Shown: positions 19,190 to 28,557 of the stretch, piece after piece
Layout: each line of letters opens with the position of its first letter
Numbering within the stretch: the stretch's first letter is position 1
DNA from: Lutibacter citreus
GTDB lineage: Bacteria; Bacteroidota; Bacteroidia; Flavobacteriales; Flavobacteriaceae
DNA length: 64,000 bases
Direction: 5' to 3'
Assembly (NCBI RefSeq): GCF_003260195.1
Contig: NZ_QEIH01000007.1
Coordinates: 124,001-188,000, forward strand
The notes under the pieces: model-generated
Seen by the model: only the letters and a program-made list of their open reading frames with translations
Told to the model about the DNA's origin: nothing
Databases searched by the model: none
Position numbers and translations under genes: made by a program

Positions 19190-21976
19190 TTGAAACGTTT
19201 AGGTTTAATCATATTATTTTTATTTATAAACTCCTCTTTGATTTTTGCTCAAAGAGAAGCTGGGATATGGTTCTTTGGAAAAAACGCTGGTCTGGACTTT
19301 AATAGCGGATCACCAGTAGCTCTAAATGGCGGTCAATTACAGACTACCGAAGGTTGTTCAACAATATCTGATAGAAATGGAAATCTTTTATTCTATACTA
19401 ACGGATCAACTGTTTGGAATGCAAAACACCAGATAATGCCAAATGGAAATGGTTTGTTAGGGCATAAATCTAGTACACAATCCGCTATAATAATCCCAAA
19501 CCCGAGTAATCCTGATATATATTACATATTTACTGTTGATCAACCTGATGAAAAAAATGCTGATGATATCCTAACAAATGATATAGATGATGGTATTAAT
19601 GATGGCTTAAATTATAGTGAAGTTAATATGAGTTTAAATGGTGGATATGGTGCTATAAATTCTTCAAAAAAAAACATCCATTTAGTAACTTACAATCCAA
19701 ATAACCCTAAAGAGGTAGCTTATAAATGTTCAGAAAAAATAACCGCAGTTCAACATTTTGATGGAGACTCTTACTGGGTAATAACTCATTTTATTAACAA
19801 GTTTTATGCTTTTAAAGTATTAAATTCTGGAGTACAACCAACTCCTGTTGTTTCTACAACTGCAACAGAGGTTTCTACTGTAGGTTACAAAAACAATGCA
19901 ATTGGCTATTTAAAATCATCTCCAAATGGTAAAAAACTGGCCATTGCACATGCTGGTACAAAATCTTCAACTCAAACAGGTCCAAAAAATCAAATAGAAA
20001 GAAAAACTGGAAAAGTACTATTGTATGACTTTGACAATGTAACTGGTATTGTCTCAAACCCAACATCTTTATTAAGTTCAACCAATCCTTACGGTCTTGA
20101 ATTCTCTCCAAAATCTAAAAAATTATATGTAACTGTTAATCATTTTGATGATGCAGGAATTACTGAAGGCAGTTCTCTTTTTCAATTTGATTTAGAAAAA
20201 AATGAAATTGCAATTAATAAAGTTTTAATAGTTAAAAATGAATATTCTGCAGGAGCATTACAAATGGCTATTGATGAAAAAATTTACAGAGCGGGATATG
20301 TTCCTTTCTCTAGTGGTAGTAAAACTCTTTCTGTTATTAATTATCCAGAAAAAAACGGAAGTGAATGTGATTATAAATCTAATACAATTAATTTAAATGG
20401 TAATATTGCTTTACTTGGTTTACCTCCTTTTATCCAATCTCTTTTTCTATTCAATTTTAAATTTGAAAATACTTGTTACGGAGATTCAACACATTTTTAT
20501 ATAACTACTTTAGAAACTATAGATTCCGTTTTATGGGACTTTGGCGATGGTTCAACATCAACAAATATTGAAGCTTATCATACATATAAAAATCCAGGAA
20601 AATATACTGTTACATTAACAAAAACAGTTAATGGCGAAATAAAAGAGCCTAGTATTAAGGAAATTATTATTAAAGAAAAACCATTAATTTTAACTTCAAT
20701 TTATCAATTAGCACAATGTGATTCTTATGATAGTGACCCTAATGATGGACTGGCTATATTTAATCTTAAACATAGTATTGAATCATTAACCTTAAACAAA
20801 TCAGAAGATTTTGAGGTCTATTTTTATTTAAATAATAATGATGCTGAAAATGATATTTATAATCAAAACCCATTGCCAACATCTTATAAAAATACAGTAC
20901 CTAACCAAATAATAACTGCAAAAGTAATTTACAAAGATTCTAATTGCTTTAGTTTAGGAAAAGTACAACTTTCCGCAAATTCGAGTATTTCACTTCATAC
21001 AAATGATATAATTAGTTGCGATTTAGGAGAAGGAATTGCCGAATTTAATTTAACAACTAAAAAGAATGAAATAATACAGACATTAAACCTTCCTAATACG
21101 GTTTCCTTTTTATTTTTTGATAATGAAGAAAATGCTATAAACAATACACTTCCTCTAAATGAAATTTACATATCAAGTGAAAAAACAGTGTATTTTAAAG
21201 TAGAAAATAATGGTATTTGCTATGGTTCTGGTTTGTTTAATTTAAAAGTAAACTATTTTCCTCCAGTAGAATTAAATGAAAGCTTATTTATTTGTGAAAA
21301 TAATTTTCCAATAAAAATAAGTCCAAATATTCCTATAGACCAACAAGGGAATTATGATTATAACTGGAGTAATGGCGAAAAATCACACGAAATTTCAGTA
21401 TCTAATGAACAACAAATTTCAGTTACTATTACAGATAAAATTTTATTATGTAAAAAAATAAAAACATTTAAAATTATAAAAGTAACCGCGCCAAAAATTA
21501 TTGATATTGAAATCAATCAAACCAAAAATGAAGTAAAAGTTTTGACTGAAGAGAATCATGATAATTTATACATTCTTAATGATATTAATGGAATTTATCA
21601 AACTGAAAATATTTTTAGTAATGTTAGAGCTGGTACACACACCGTTTATGTGAAAAACAAGTACAACTGTGAAGTTTCAACTAAGAAAATTTTTGTTTTA
21701 GGATTTCCAAAATTTTTCACTCCAAACAATGATGGCATTAATGATGTATGGGAAGTAAAGGGTTTAAATTTTAAAGAATTTAGATATTCCAAGATTCATA
21801 TATTTGATCGTTTCGGTAAATATTTAGCTACTATAAATCCAAACTCAAGCTGGAATGGTTTTTATAACAATGCTTATTTACCTTCAACAGATTATTGGTT
21901 TTCAATAAATATTACTGATAAAAACAATTCAATAACAAAAAATTATAAAGGGCATTTTAGTTTAATTAGAAGATAA
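19190..21976 (+). CDS. Secreted PKD-containing T9SS type B cargo protein (paralog of the previous gene)
   Basis: 928 residues from a TTG start. Signal peptide ~1-22 (ending SSLIFAQ). The N-terminal ~400 residues are clearly paralogous to the preceding protein (REAGIWFFGKNAGLDFNSG, EGCSTISDRNGNLLFYTNG, LKSSPNGKKLAIAH). A PKD domain sits at about residues 440-500 (VLWDFGDGSTSTN). One CD-DG-FNL module (AQCDSYDSDPNDGLAIFNLK) follows. The type B sorting domain spans ~839-928 (FPKFFTPNNDGINDVW ... FSLIRR). It lies 39 nt after its paralog, so this looks like a tandem duplication followed by divergence of the middle region. Confidence 0.87.
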   Translation: MKRLGLIILFLFINSSLIFAQREAGIWFFGKNAGLDFNSGSPVALNGGQLQTTEGCSTISDRNGNLLFYTNGSTVWNAKHQIMPNGNGLLGHKSSTQSAIIIPNPSNPDIYYIFTVDQPDEKNADDILTNDIDDGINDGLNYSEVNMSLNGGYGAINSSKKNIHLVTYNPNNPKEVAYKCSEKITAVQHFDGDSYWVITHFINKFYAFKVLNSGVQPTPVVSTTATEVSTVGYKNNAIGYLKSSPNGKKLAIAHAGTKSSTQTGPKNQIERKTGKVLLYDFDNVTGIVSNPTSLLSSTNPYGLEFSPKSKKLYVTVNHFDDAGITEGSSLFQFDLEKNEIAINKVLIVKNEYSAGALQMAIDEKIYRAGYVPFSSGSKTLSVINYPEKNGSECDYKSNTINLNGNIALLGLPPFIQSLFLFNFKFENTCYGDSTHFYITTLETIDSVLWDFGDGSTSTNIEAYHTYKNPGKYTVTLTKTVNGEIKEPSIKEIIIKEKPLILTSIYQLAQCDSYDSDPNDGLAIFNLKHSIESLTLNKSEDFEVYFYLNNNDAENDIYNQNPLPTSYKNTVPNQIITAKVIYKDSNCFSLGKVQLSANSSISLHTNDIISCDLGEGIAEFNLTTKKNEIIQTLNLPNTVSFLFFDNEENAINNTLPLNEIYISSEKTVYFKVENNGICYGSGLFNLKVNYFPPVELNESLFICENNFPIKISPNIPIDQQGNYDYNWSNGEKSHEISVSNEQQISVTITDKILLCKKIKTFKIIKVTAPKIIDIEINQTKNEVKVLTEENHDNLYILNDINGIYQTENIFSNVRAGTHTVYVKNKYNCEVSTKKIFVLGFPKFFTPNNDGINDVWEVKGLNFKEFRYSKIHIFDRFGKYLATINPNSSWNGFYNNAYLPSTDYWFSINITDKNNSITKNYKGHFSLIRR

Positions 21977-22014
21977 TTTATTAGGCTCTAATAACAAGAT
22001 ACTATAAATAAGTT

Positions 22015-22022
22015 TATTTTTG
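22015..22022 (+). promoter_or_regulatory. Candidate -7 element of the uvrB promoter
   Basis: TATTTTTG fits TAnnTTTG and ends only 4 nt before the uvrB ATG, so a transcript from here would have almost no leader. No TTG at the -33 distance. Confidence 0.45.
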
Positions 22023-22026
22023 TAAA

Positions 22027-24015
22027 ATGCTTTTCAAATTAGAATCTAAATTTAAACCTACAGGAGATCAACCAGAAGCTATAAGACAGTTGGTTGAGGG
22101 AATAAACTCCAATGAAAAATACCAAACACTTTTAGGTGTAACCGGATCTGGAAAGACTTTTACGGTAGCCAACTTAATTGAAAAAGTTCAAAAACCAACA
22201 TTGGTATTGGCTCATAATAAAACTTTAGCAGCTCAATTATACTCTGAGTTTAAACAGTTTTTTCCAAATAATTCGGTTGAATATTTTGTATCTTATTATG
22301 ATTATTACCAACCAGAAGCATTCCTCCCAACCACAGGGACATATATTGAAAAAGATTTATCTATAAATGAAGATATTGAAAAACTACGTATAAGTGCATC
22401 TTCTGCACTTCTTTCGGGGAGAAGAGATGTTATTATTGTGGCTTCTGTTTCTTGTATTTATGGTATTGGAAACCCTGTTGAATTTAAGAAAAATATCATT
22501 TCAATAGAAGTTAATCAAGAAATTGCAAGAACCAGATTTTTAAAACTTTTAGTGAATAGTTTATATTCTAGAACTGAAACTGAAATTAGTAGTGGAACCT
22601 TTAAAGTTAAAGGAGATACCATTACTGTATATCCTTCATACGGTGAACACGCATATAGAATACATTTTTTTGGTGATGAAATTGAAGAAATTGAAAGTTT
22701 TGATGTAACCAATAATATGGTTGTTGAAAAATTTGAACAGTTAAAAATATATCCAGCAAATTTGTTTGTTACATCTCCTGATGTACTTCAAAACGCCATC
22801 CACGCTATTCAAGAAGATTTAGTGAAACAAGTAGACTATTTTAAAGAAATAGGCAAACACTTAGAAGCTAAACGACTTAAAGAAAGAACAGAATTTGATC
22901 TTGAAATGATTAGAGAATTAGGTTATTGTAGTGGTATTGAAAATTATTCAAGATACTTAGATGGTAGAAATCCAGGAACCAGACCGTTCTGTTTATTAGA
23001 TTATTTTCCTGATGATTATTTAATGGTTATTGATGAAAGCCATGTAACTGTACCTCAAGTACATGCTATGTATGGTGGAGACAGATCTAGAAAAGAGAAC
23101 TTGGTTGAGTATGGTTTTAGATTACCTGCAGCAATGGATAACCGACCACTTAAATTTGAAGAATTTGAAGATATTCAAAATCAAATAATATATGTTAGCG
23201 CCACTCCTGCAGATTACGAACTTGAAAAAACTGAAGGGATTTTTGTTGAACAAGTAATTCGCCCTACAGGATTATTAGACCCCGAGATTGAAGTTAGACC
23301 AAGTATCAATCAAATAGATGATTTAATTGAAGAAATTCAAATTCGTGTAGAAAAAGATGAACGAACATTGGTAACAACTTTAACCAAAAGAATGGCTGAA
23401 GAATTAGCTAAATATTTAACTAGAATTCAAATTAGATGTCGTTATATACATTCTGATGTTGATACTTTAGAGCGCGTTGAAATAATGCAAGATTTAAGAA
23501 AAGGGTTGTTTGATGTTTTAATTGGAGTAAACCTATTAAGAGAAGGTTTAGATTTACCTGAAGTTTCTCTAGTTGCAATTTTAGATGCTGATAAAGAAGG
23601 TTTTTTACGTTCACATAGATCATTAACCCAAACAATTGGTAGAGCTGCAAGAAATGTAGAAGGAAAAGCCATTTTGTATGCAGACAAAATTACAAGAAGT
23701 ATGCAGCAAACAATGGATGAAACTTCAAGAAGAAGAATAAAACAAATTGAGTACAACACTTTAAATAACATCACTCCTACTCAAATTAAAAAAAGTATAG
23801 AAAATACATTAGCTAAAAATACAGTTGCGTCTTATAACTATGATAACGCCACAAATTTGGCCGCTGAAGGTCAATTAGATTATTTAACTAAACCACAATT
23901 AGAAACTAGAATAAAGGAAAAACGTAAGCAAATGGAAGCTGCTGCAAAAGCCTTAGATTTTATAGTTGCAGCAAGTCTGAGAGATGAAATAAAATTATTG
24001 AAAGAGAAAATATAA
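22027..24015 (+). CDS. uvrB: UvrB, excinuclease ABC subunit B
   Basis: Damage-verifying helicase-like subunit of nucleotide excision repair. 662 residues, normal length. Walker A GVTGSGKT (~residues 38-45) and the beta-hairpin segment YYDYYQPEAFLPTTGTYIEKD (shown here in part) that inserts into DNA are present. The helicase motifs VIDESHVTVPQ, SATPADYE, NLLREGLDLPE and QTIGRAARN follow. The C-terminal UVR domain (LETRIKEKRKQMEAAAKALDF) contacts UvrC. No partner uvr gene is in the window. It is flanked by the secreted-protein genes upstream, without any visible functional link. Confidence 0.98.
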   Translation: MLFKLESKFKPTGDQPEAIRQLVEGINSNEKYQTLLGVTGSGKTFTVANLIEKVQKPTLVLAHNKTLAAQLYSEFKQFFPNNSVEYFVSYYDYYQPEAFLPTTGTYIEKDLSINEDIEKLRISASSALLSGRRDVIIVASVSCIYGIGNPVEFKKNIISIEVNQEIARTRFLKLLVNSLYSRTETEISSGTFKVKGDTITVYPSYGEHAYRIHFFGDEIEEIESFDVTNNMVVEKFEQLKIYPANLFVTSPDVLQNAIHAIQEDLVKQVDYFKEIGKHLEAKRLKERTEFDLEMIRELGYCSGIENYSRYLDGRNPGTRPFCLLDYFPDDYLMVIDESHVTVPQVHAMYGGDRSRKENLVEYGFRLPAAMDNRPLKFEEFEDIQNQIIYVSATPADYELEKTEGIFVEQVIRPTGLLDPEIEVRPSINQIDDLIEEIQIRVEKDERTLVTTLTKRMAEELAKYLTRIQIRCRYIHSDVDTLERVEIMQDLRKGLFDVLIGVNLLREGLDLPEVSLVAILDADKEGFLRSHRSLTQTIGRAARNVEGKAILYADKITRSMQQTMDETSRRRIKQIEYNTLNNITPTQIKKSIENTLAKNTVASYNYDNATNLAAEGQLDYLTKPQLETRIKEKRKQMEAAAKALDFIVAASLRDEIKLLKEKI

Positions 24016-24069
24016 TTGCGTCTTTACTAAAGCCACACAGCTGAAAGTTTATTTTCAATTACAAATTAA

Positions 24070-24873
24070 TTACATTTTATAATGATTCATTATCAATTTT
24101 TCGTACATCTTGCTTGGTAATATTTTCTTTAGAACTATTGAGAATTTTTGCATAAAGTCACCAACCTTATAATGCACTTTAGGCTTACCTGTATTTATTA
24201 TTTTAAAAATTGCTTCGGCCATTTCAATTGGATCACTTCCTCCGTTTACATGGGCATCCATTAAATTTAAATTTTCCTGATACTTTTGTTTGTAAGGAGA
24301 ATCTTCAATAACAGGAGTATGATATCTACCAGATGCAATATTTGTAGCAAAATCGCCCGGCGCAACATTAGTCACTTCAATTCCAAAGTTTTTAACTTCC
24401 ATTCTAATTGCTTCAGTAACAATTTCAAGAGCTCCTTTAGTTGCAGAATATATACCTCTAAAAGGTAATCCCATATAACCGGCAATAGAAGTTACATTAA
24501 TAATTAAACCACTTTCTTGTTTTCTCATTTGCGGTAAAACAGCTTTCATAACATCAACAGCTCCAAATAAATTTGTATCAAAAACTTTACGCATTTCATC
24601 TGTAGGTGTTTCTTCAATAGGACCTGTTATTCCCATTCCTGCATTATTAACCAATACATCCAATCTGCCTTCATTTTTAATAACTTCTAAAACAGCAGCA
24701 TTAATTGTTTCAATATTTCTAACATCTAAGGCTACTAATTTAAAGGGATGGTTTTTAATATTTATAGGATTCCTACTTGTTCCATAAACAACAAATCCTT
24801 TTTTAGTTAAAAACTCACCAACAGATTTCCCTATTCCGGATGAACCTCCTGTTATTAATACAACTTTAGACAT
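24070..24873 (-). CDS. SDR-family oxidoreductase
   Basis: 267-residue classical short-chain dehydrogenase. The nucleotide-binding motif is TGGSSGIGKSVG (~residues 7-18), with NNAGMG and the catalytic serine NVTSIAG, then YSATKGA. Near the C-terminus it has an extra stretch (MQKFSIVLKKILPSKMYEKLIMNHYKM) found in SDRs often annotated as short-chain oxidoreductases with possible lipid or steroid substrates. Converges on uvrB with 54 nt between the stops. Own promoter at 24903-24934. Substrate not deducible. Confidence 0.88.
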   Translation of the reverse strand: MSKVVLITGGSSGIGKSVGEFLTKKGFVVYGTSRNPINIKNHPFKLVALDVRNIETINAAVLEVIKNEGRLDVLVNNAGMGITGPIEETPTDEMRKVFDTNLFGAVDVMKAVLPQMRKQESGLIINVTSIAGYMGLPFRGIYSATKGALEIVTEAIRMEVKNFGIEVTNVAPGDFATNIASGRYHTPVIEDSPYKQKYQENLNLMDAHVNGGSDPIEMAEAIFKIINTGKPKVHYKVGDFMQKFSIVLKKILPSKMYEKLIMNHYKM

Positions 24874-24902
24874 AAATAGATAATTAATTTGAAAAATTTG
24901 GT

Positions 24903-24934
24903 CAAAAGTACGTTTTCAAACTTTATGAAAACAA
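24903..24934 (-). promoter_or_regulatory. Promoter of the SDR gene
   Basis: TTG (24934-24932), 21 nt, then TACTTTTG (24910-24903) on the minus strand fits the Bacteroidota consensus, 29 nt before the ATG at 24873. Confidence 0.63.
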
Positions 24935-24991
24935 TTTAACCTTTATTTTATTTGAGAGAAAATTTACTTTCAGAACAAAAGTAAAGTGCAT

Positions 24992-25097
24992 AAAAAAAGG
25001 CAAGCTACCTACATCACACTGCTACAACCTAATACCTTTGCTGCGTTCCCGCCCTGGAGGATTCAAAGGGAGCTAGTTGTGTAGGACTTGCCGGCTG
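24992..25097 (-). ncRNA. ffs: Small signal recognition particle RNA
   Basis: RNA component of the bacterial SRP, which with Ffh targets membrane and secreted proteins. On the minus strand the apical helix region reads TCCAGGGCGGGAACGCAGC followed by AAAGGTA, the conserved SRP symmetric loop and its closing helix. The ends GGCAAG (25092-25087) and CTTGCC (25004-24999) pair. GTCCTACAC near the 5' end pairs with the GTGTGATGTAGG side. A run of seven U follows directly at 24998-24992, acting as terminator. The promoter with both elements is upstream. The 400-nt gap 24874-25273 otherwise holds two promoters and an inverted repeat. Confidence 0.9.
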
Positions 25098-25128
25098 CAA
25101 AAATACAATCAATTTTTAGTATAAACAA
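25098..25128 (-). promoter_or_regulatory. Promoter of the SRP RNA gene
   Basis: TTG (25128-25126), 20 nt, then TATTTTTG (25105-25098) on the minus strand. It abuts the 5' end of the SRP RNA and matches both consensus elements. Confidence 0.75.
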
Positions 25129-25221
25129 CCATTTTTCTATAATTTTTTGTAACATTTTTAATTAACTGTTTACTAATATATTATTAACGAAAAATAATTA
25201 ATGTTAAACAAAAAAACAGTG

Positions 25222-25247
25222 TACTAAATGACTATTTAGTATATTTG
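25222..25247 (+). promoter_or_regulatory. DUF4199 promoter element with overlapping operator-like palindrome
   Basis: TATATTTG at 25240-25247 fits TAnnTTTG. A perfect 8-bp inverted repeat TACTAAAT-gact-ATTTAGTA (25222-25241) overlaps its first two bases, in the position expected of a repressor site. No -33 TTG. The ATG follows 27 nt later. Confidence 0.48.
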
Positions 25248-25273
25248 TTTTTCAAAAATCACAACTTAAAATC

Positions 25274-25801
25274 ATGGAAGACCAAAAAACAACATCATCT
25301 AAACAAGTAATGTTAAACTACGGCCTAATATTAGGGTTTGTATCAATTTTAATTGCTCTTACAAATTTTGCTATTGGAGATATTTATAAGCCACACTGGA
25401 GTATTACTATTGTTTCATTAGTTGCAACAATTGTTATTATTGTTTTAGGATTTAAAAAAATTAAAGAAAGTAATGGAAACCTATTAAGTTTAGGGGAAGC
25501 CTTAAAAACAGGATTAGGAATTGCTCTAATTTCTGCTATTCTTTATATTATTTACTTTTATATATTTACAAACTTTATTGAGCCAAGCTATTTTACAAAC
25601 TTAGCTAAAGTTCAAGAAGCAACTTTGATAGATACTTATCCAAATTTCACAGATGAACAAATGGAAAGTGCTATGGAAATGTCTCAAAAATTTTCAGGTT
25701 TTGGTATGATTTCGGCAATTGCACTTATTATGAGTCTTTTCTTTGGATTTATTATTTCTTTAATTGCTGGTTTAATTATGAAAAGAACTGAAGAAGATTA
25801 A
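25274..25801 (+). CDS. DUF4199 family membrane protein
   Basis: 175 residues with four hydrophobic segments (about residues 14-32, 40-58, 76-98 and 147-168). Family of Bacteroidota inner-membrane proteins of unknown function (DUF4199). It is followed after 15 nt by a glycosyltransferase 2 gene, an arrangement that suggests co-transcription and perhaps a role in envelope glycan or lipid handling. The promoter carries an operator-like palindrome. Confidence 0.82.
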   Translation: MEDQKTTSSKQVMLNYGLILGFVSILIALTNFAIGDIYKPHWSITIVSLVATIVIIVLGFKKIKESNGNLLSLGEALKTGLGIALISAILYIIYFYIFTNFIEPSYFTNLAKVQEATLIDTYPNFTDEQMESAMEMSQKFSGFGMISAIALIMSLFFGFIISLIAGLIMKRTEED

Positions 25802-25816
25802 AACAACAATATTAAT

Positions 25817-26764
25817 ATGGATATATCAGTAGTTATCCCACTACTTAATGAAGACGAGTCTTTAAATGAATTACACGATTGGATTGCAAAAGTTATGCAA
25901 TCCAATCGTTATTCTTATGAAATACTTTTTATTGACGATGGTAGTACAGATAATTCTTGGAAAGTAATTGAAAACCTTTCAGAAAAAAACGAATCTGTTA
26001 AAGGAATTCGTTTTCAAAAAAATTACGGAAAATCGCAAGCGTTAAACGCCGGTTTTAAAGAAGTTAAGGGTAATGTTGTAATCACAATGGATGCCGATTT
26101 ACAAGACAGCCCCGATGAAATCCCTGAACTTTATGATTTAATTATAAAAGATGGTTTCGATTTAATTTCTGGGTGGAAGAAAAAACGTTACGACTCTAAA
26201 ATTCGTAAAAATATTCCCTCAAAATTATTCAATGCCGCCGCCAGAAAGACTTCAGGTTTAAAATTACACGATTTTAACTGTGGTTTAAAAGCTTATAAAA
26301 ATGAAGTTGTTAAAAACGTAGATGTTAACGGAGAAATGCATCGTTATATTCCTGTTTTAGCAAAAAATGCCGGTTTTAATAATATAGGTGAAAAAGTAGT
26401 AATTCATCAAGCTAGAAAATACGGAGTTACAAAATTTGGAATTGAACGTTTTATAAACGGATTTTTAGATTTAATTACAATTTGGTTCTTATCTAAATTT
26501 GGAAAGCGTCCAATGCATTTATTTGGCCTTTTAGGAACTATAATGATGTTTATCGGGTTCTTATTCGCTTTTTATCTTGGAATAGATAAATTATTTTTAA
26601 ACCCTGAAGGCAGATTAATAACTCAAAGACCACAATTTTATATATCCCTTGTAACTATGATGATAGGAACTCAATTTTTCCTAGCTGGATTTTTGGGTGA
26701 AATTATTTTACGTTCAAAATCAGACACAAAACGATATTCCATTTCTAATAAAATCAATTTATAA
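25817..26764 (+). CDS. Family 2 glycosyltransferase, membrane-anchored (DPM/ArnC-like)
   Basis: 315 residues. The GT-A catalytic domain occupies the first ~225 residues. The nucleotide-sugar motif is FIDDGSTDNSW, the DxD-type metal motif is MDADLQDSPDEIPEL, and the acceptor region is DFNCGLKAY. Two C-terminal membrane helices (~residues 236-256 and 280-300) match polyprenyl-phosphate glycosyltransferases such as ArnC/GtrB. It probably moves a sugar from a nucleotide donor to undecaprenyl phosphate. It is downstream of DUF4199 in an apparent operon. Confidence 0.88.
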   Translation: MDISVVIPLLNEDESLNELHDWIAKVMQSNRYSYEILFIDDGSTDNSWKVIENLSEKNESVKGIRFQKNYGKSQALNAGFKEVKGNVVITMDADLQDSPDEIPELYDLIIKDGFDLISGWKKKRYDSKIRKNIPSKLFNAAARKTSGLKLHDFNCGLKAYKNEVVKNVDVNGEMHRYIPVLAKNAGFNNIGEKVVIHQARKYGVTKFGIERFINGFLDLITIWFLSKFGKRPMHLFGLLGTIMMFIGFLFAFYLGIDKLFLNPEGRLITQRPQFYISLVTMMIGTQFFLAGFLGEIILRSKSDTKRYSISNKINL

Positions 26765-26782
26765 CGTTTTAGTAAAAACTTA

Positions 26783-26812
26783 TTGAAGTTAATACTAATA
26801 ACATTATTTTTG
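26783..26812 (+). promoter_or_regulatory. Promoter of the phosphosugar mutase gene
   Basis: TTG (26783-26785), 19 nt, TATTTTTG (26805-26812). It ends 26 nt before the ATG at 26839. A start at the TTG of 26821 would leave only 8 nt after the -7 element, which favours 26839. Confidence 0.7.
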
Positions 26813-26838
26813 TATAAAATTTGATTAAAATTACAATT

Positions 26839-28557
26839 ATGAGCACTATAGTAGAAAAAGCAAAACTTTGGTTAACTGATACTTTTGATTCTGAAACTCA
26901 GAAAGAAATTCAACATTTAATTGATACAGATCAAGATCAATTAGCAGAAAGATTCTATAAAAATATGGAATTTGGTACTGGTGGAATGAGAGGAATTATG
27001 GGTGCCGGAATTAACAGAATTAACAAATATACTTTAGGTAAAGCAACACAAGGTTTATCTAATTATTTAATAAAAACAGTTGAAAACAAACAATTAAAAG
27101 TTGCTATAGCCTTTGATTGTCGTCACAATAGTAAACCATTTGCTAAAATTGTAGCTGATGTACTTTCTGCTAACGGAATTAAAGTTTTCTTATTTGAAGA
27201 TTTACGTCCAACTCCAGAACTTTCATTTGCTGTAAAACATTTAAATTGTGATGCAGGTATTGTATTAACAGCTTCACACAATCCACCTGAATATAATGGT
27301 TACAAAGTTTATTGGGCTGATGGCGGACAAATTGTTCCTCCACAAGATGGTGAAATTATTGATGAAGTAAATAGCTTAGCTTTTGCTGATGTAAAATTTA
27401 GCGCTAATGAAGAACTTATTGAAGTAATTGGAGAAAAAGTAGATAACGCATTTATTGATGCTTCTGTAAAAAATGGAACGTTTCCAAGTACAACAGGAAG
27501 AGATGATTTGAAAATTGTATTCACTTCTTTGCACGGAACATCTATTACTGCAATTCCCCATGCTTTTGAAAAAGCAGGATATTCTGATGTTAATATTGTT
27601 GAAGAACAAAGAGTACCTAATGGAGATTTTCCTACGGTAGCTTCTCCAAATCCTGAAGAACCTGCAGCTCTTAAAATGGCAACTGATTTAGCAAATAAAA
27701 TTGGAGCTGATATTTTAATTGGAACAGACCCTGATTGTGATAGATTAGGTATTGCAGTAAGAGATTTAGAAGGTAATATGAAGTTGTTAAACGGTAATCA
27801 AACTATGTGTTTAATGACTAGCTTCTTAATAAAAAAATGGAAAGAAGCAGGTAAACTAAACGGAAAACAGTTTGTAGGTTCTACAATTGTTTCTACAAAT
27901 TTAGTAAACGAAATTGCAGCAAGTTATGGTGTTGAAACTAAAGTTGGTTTAACTGGTTTTAAATGGATTGCTAAAATGGTTCGTGAAGCTGAAGGAAAAC
28001 AAGACTTTATTGGCGGTGGAGAAGAAAGTTTTGGTTATATGGTTGGAGGTTTTGTTAGAGATAAAGATGCGGTAACAGCAACTTTATTAGCTTGTGAAAT
28101 TGCAACTGAAGCTAAAGCAAAAGGAAGCTCTATGTACCAAGAATTATTACAAATTTATGTTGATAATAATTACTATAAAGAACATTTAATTTCTTTAGTT
28201 AGAAAAGGAATGGATGGTGCCGAAAAAATAGCACAAATGATGGTTGACCTACGTAAAAATCCAGTTTCTGAATTAGATGGTTCTAAAGTAAAGTATGTTT
28301 TTGATTATGAAGCTTCTACTAAAACAGATTTAATAACTAATACTGTTGAAACCATTGAAATCCCTAAATCTAATGTTTTAATTTACGAAACTCTTGATGG
28401 TACTAAAGTCGCTGCTAGACCAAGTGGTACTGAACCTAAAATTAAATTTTATTTTAGTGTAAGAGCAGATTTATGTTGTATTGAAGAAGCTAAAAATGTA
28501 GAATCTAAATTAGACGCAAAAGTTCAAAGAATTATTTCTGAAATGAAATTATCTTAA
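26839..28557 (+). CDS. Phosphoglucomutase/phosphomannomutase family protein
   Basis: 572 residues from the ATG at 26839 (MSTIVEKAKLW). It interconverts hexose 1- and 6-phosphates. The phosphoserine loop is TASHNPPEYNGYK, the metal loop GTDPDCDRLG, the sugar-specificity loop GGEESFGY, and the phosphate-binding loop RPSGTEPKIKFY. The ~570-residue length fits the PgcA-type, two-sugar mutases of Bacteroidota and Firmicutes. Its stop overlaps the ATG of the ABC exporter by one base, so the two are translationally coupled. Specificity for glucose versus mannose cannot be told. Confidence 0.93.
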   Translation: MSTIVEKAKLWLTDTFDSETQKEIQHLIDTDQDQLAERFYKNMEFGTGGMRGIMGAGINRINKYTLGKATQGLSNYLIKTVENKQLKVAIAFDCRHNSKPFAKIVADVLSANGIKVFLFEDLRPTPELSFAVKHLNCDAGIVLTASHNPPEYNGYKVYWADGGQIVPPQDGEIIDEVNSLAFADVKFSANEELIEVIGEKVDNAFIDASVKNGTFPSTTGRDDLKIVFTSLHGTSITAIPHAFEKAGYSDVNIVEEQRVPNGDFPTVASPNPEEPAALKMATDLANKIGADILIGTDPDCDRLGIAVRDLEGNMKLLNGNQTMCLMTSFLIKKWKEAGKLNGKQFVGSTIVSTNLVNEIAASYGVETKVGLTGFKWIAKMVREAEGKQDFIGGGEESFGYMVGGFVRDKDAVTATLLACEIATEAKAKGSSMYQELLQIYVDNNYYKEHLISLVRKGMDGAEKIAQMMVDLRKNPVSELDGSKVKYVFDYEASTKTDLITNTVETIEIPKSNVLIYETLDGTKVAARPSGTEPKIKFYFSVRADLCCIEEAKNVESKLDAKVQRIISEMKLS

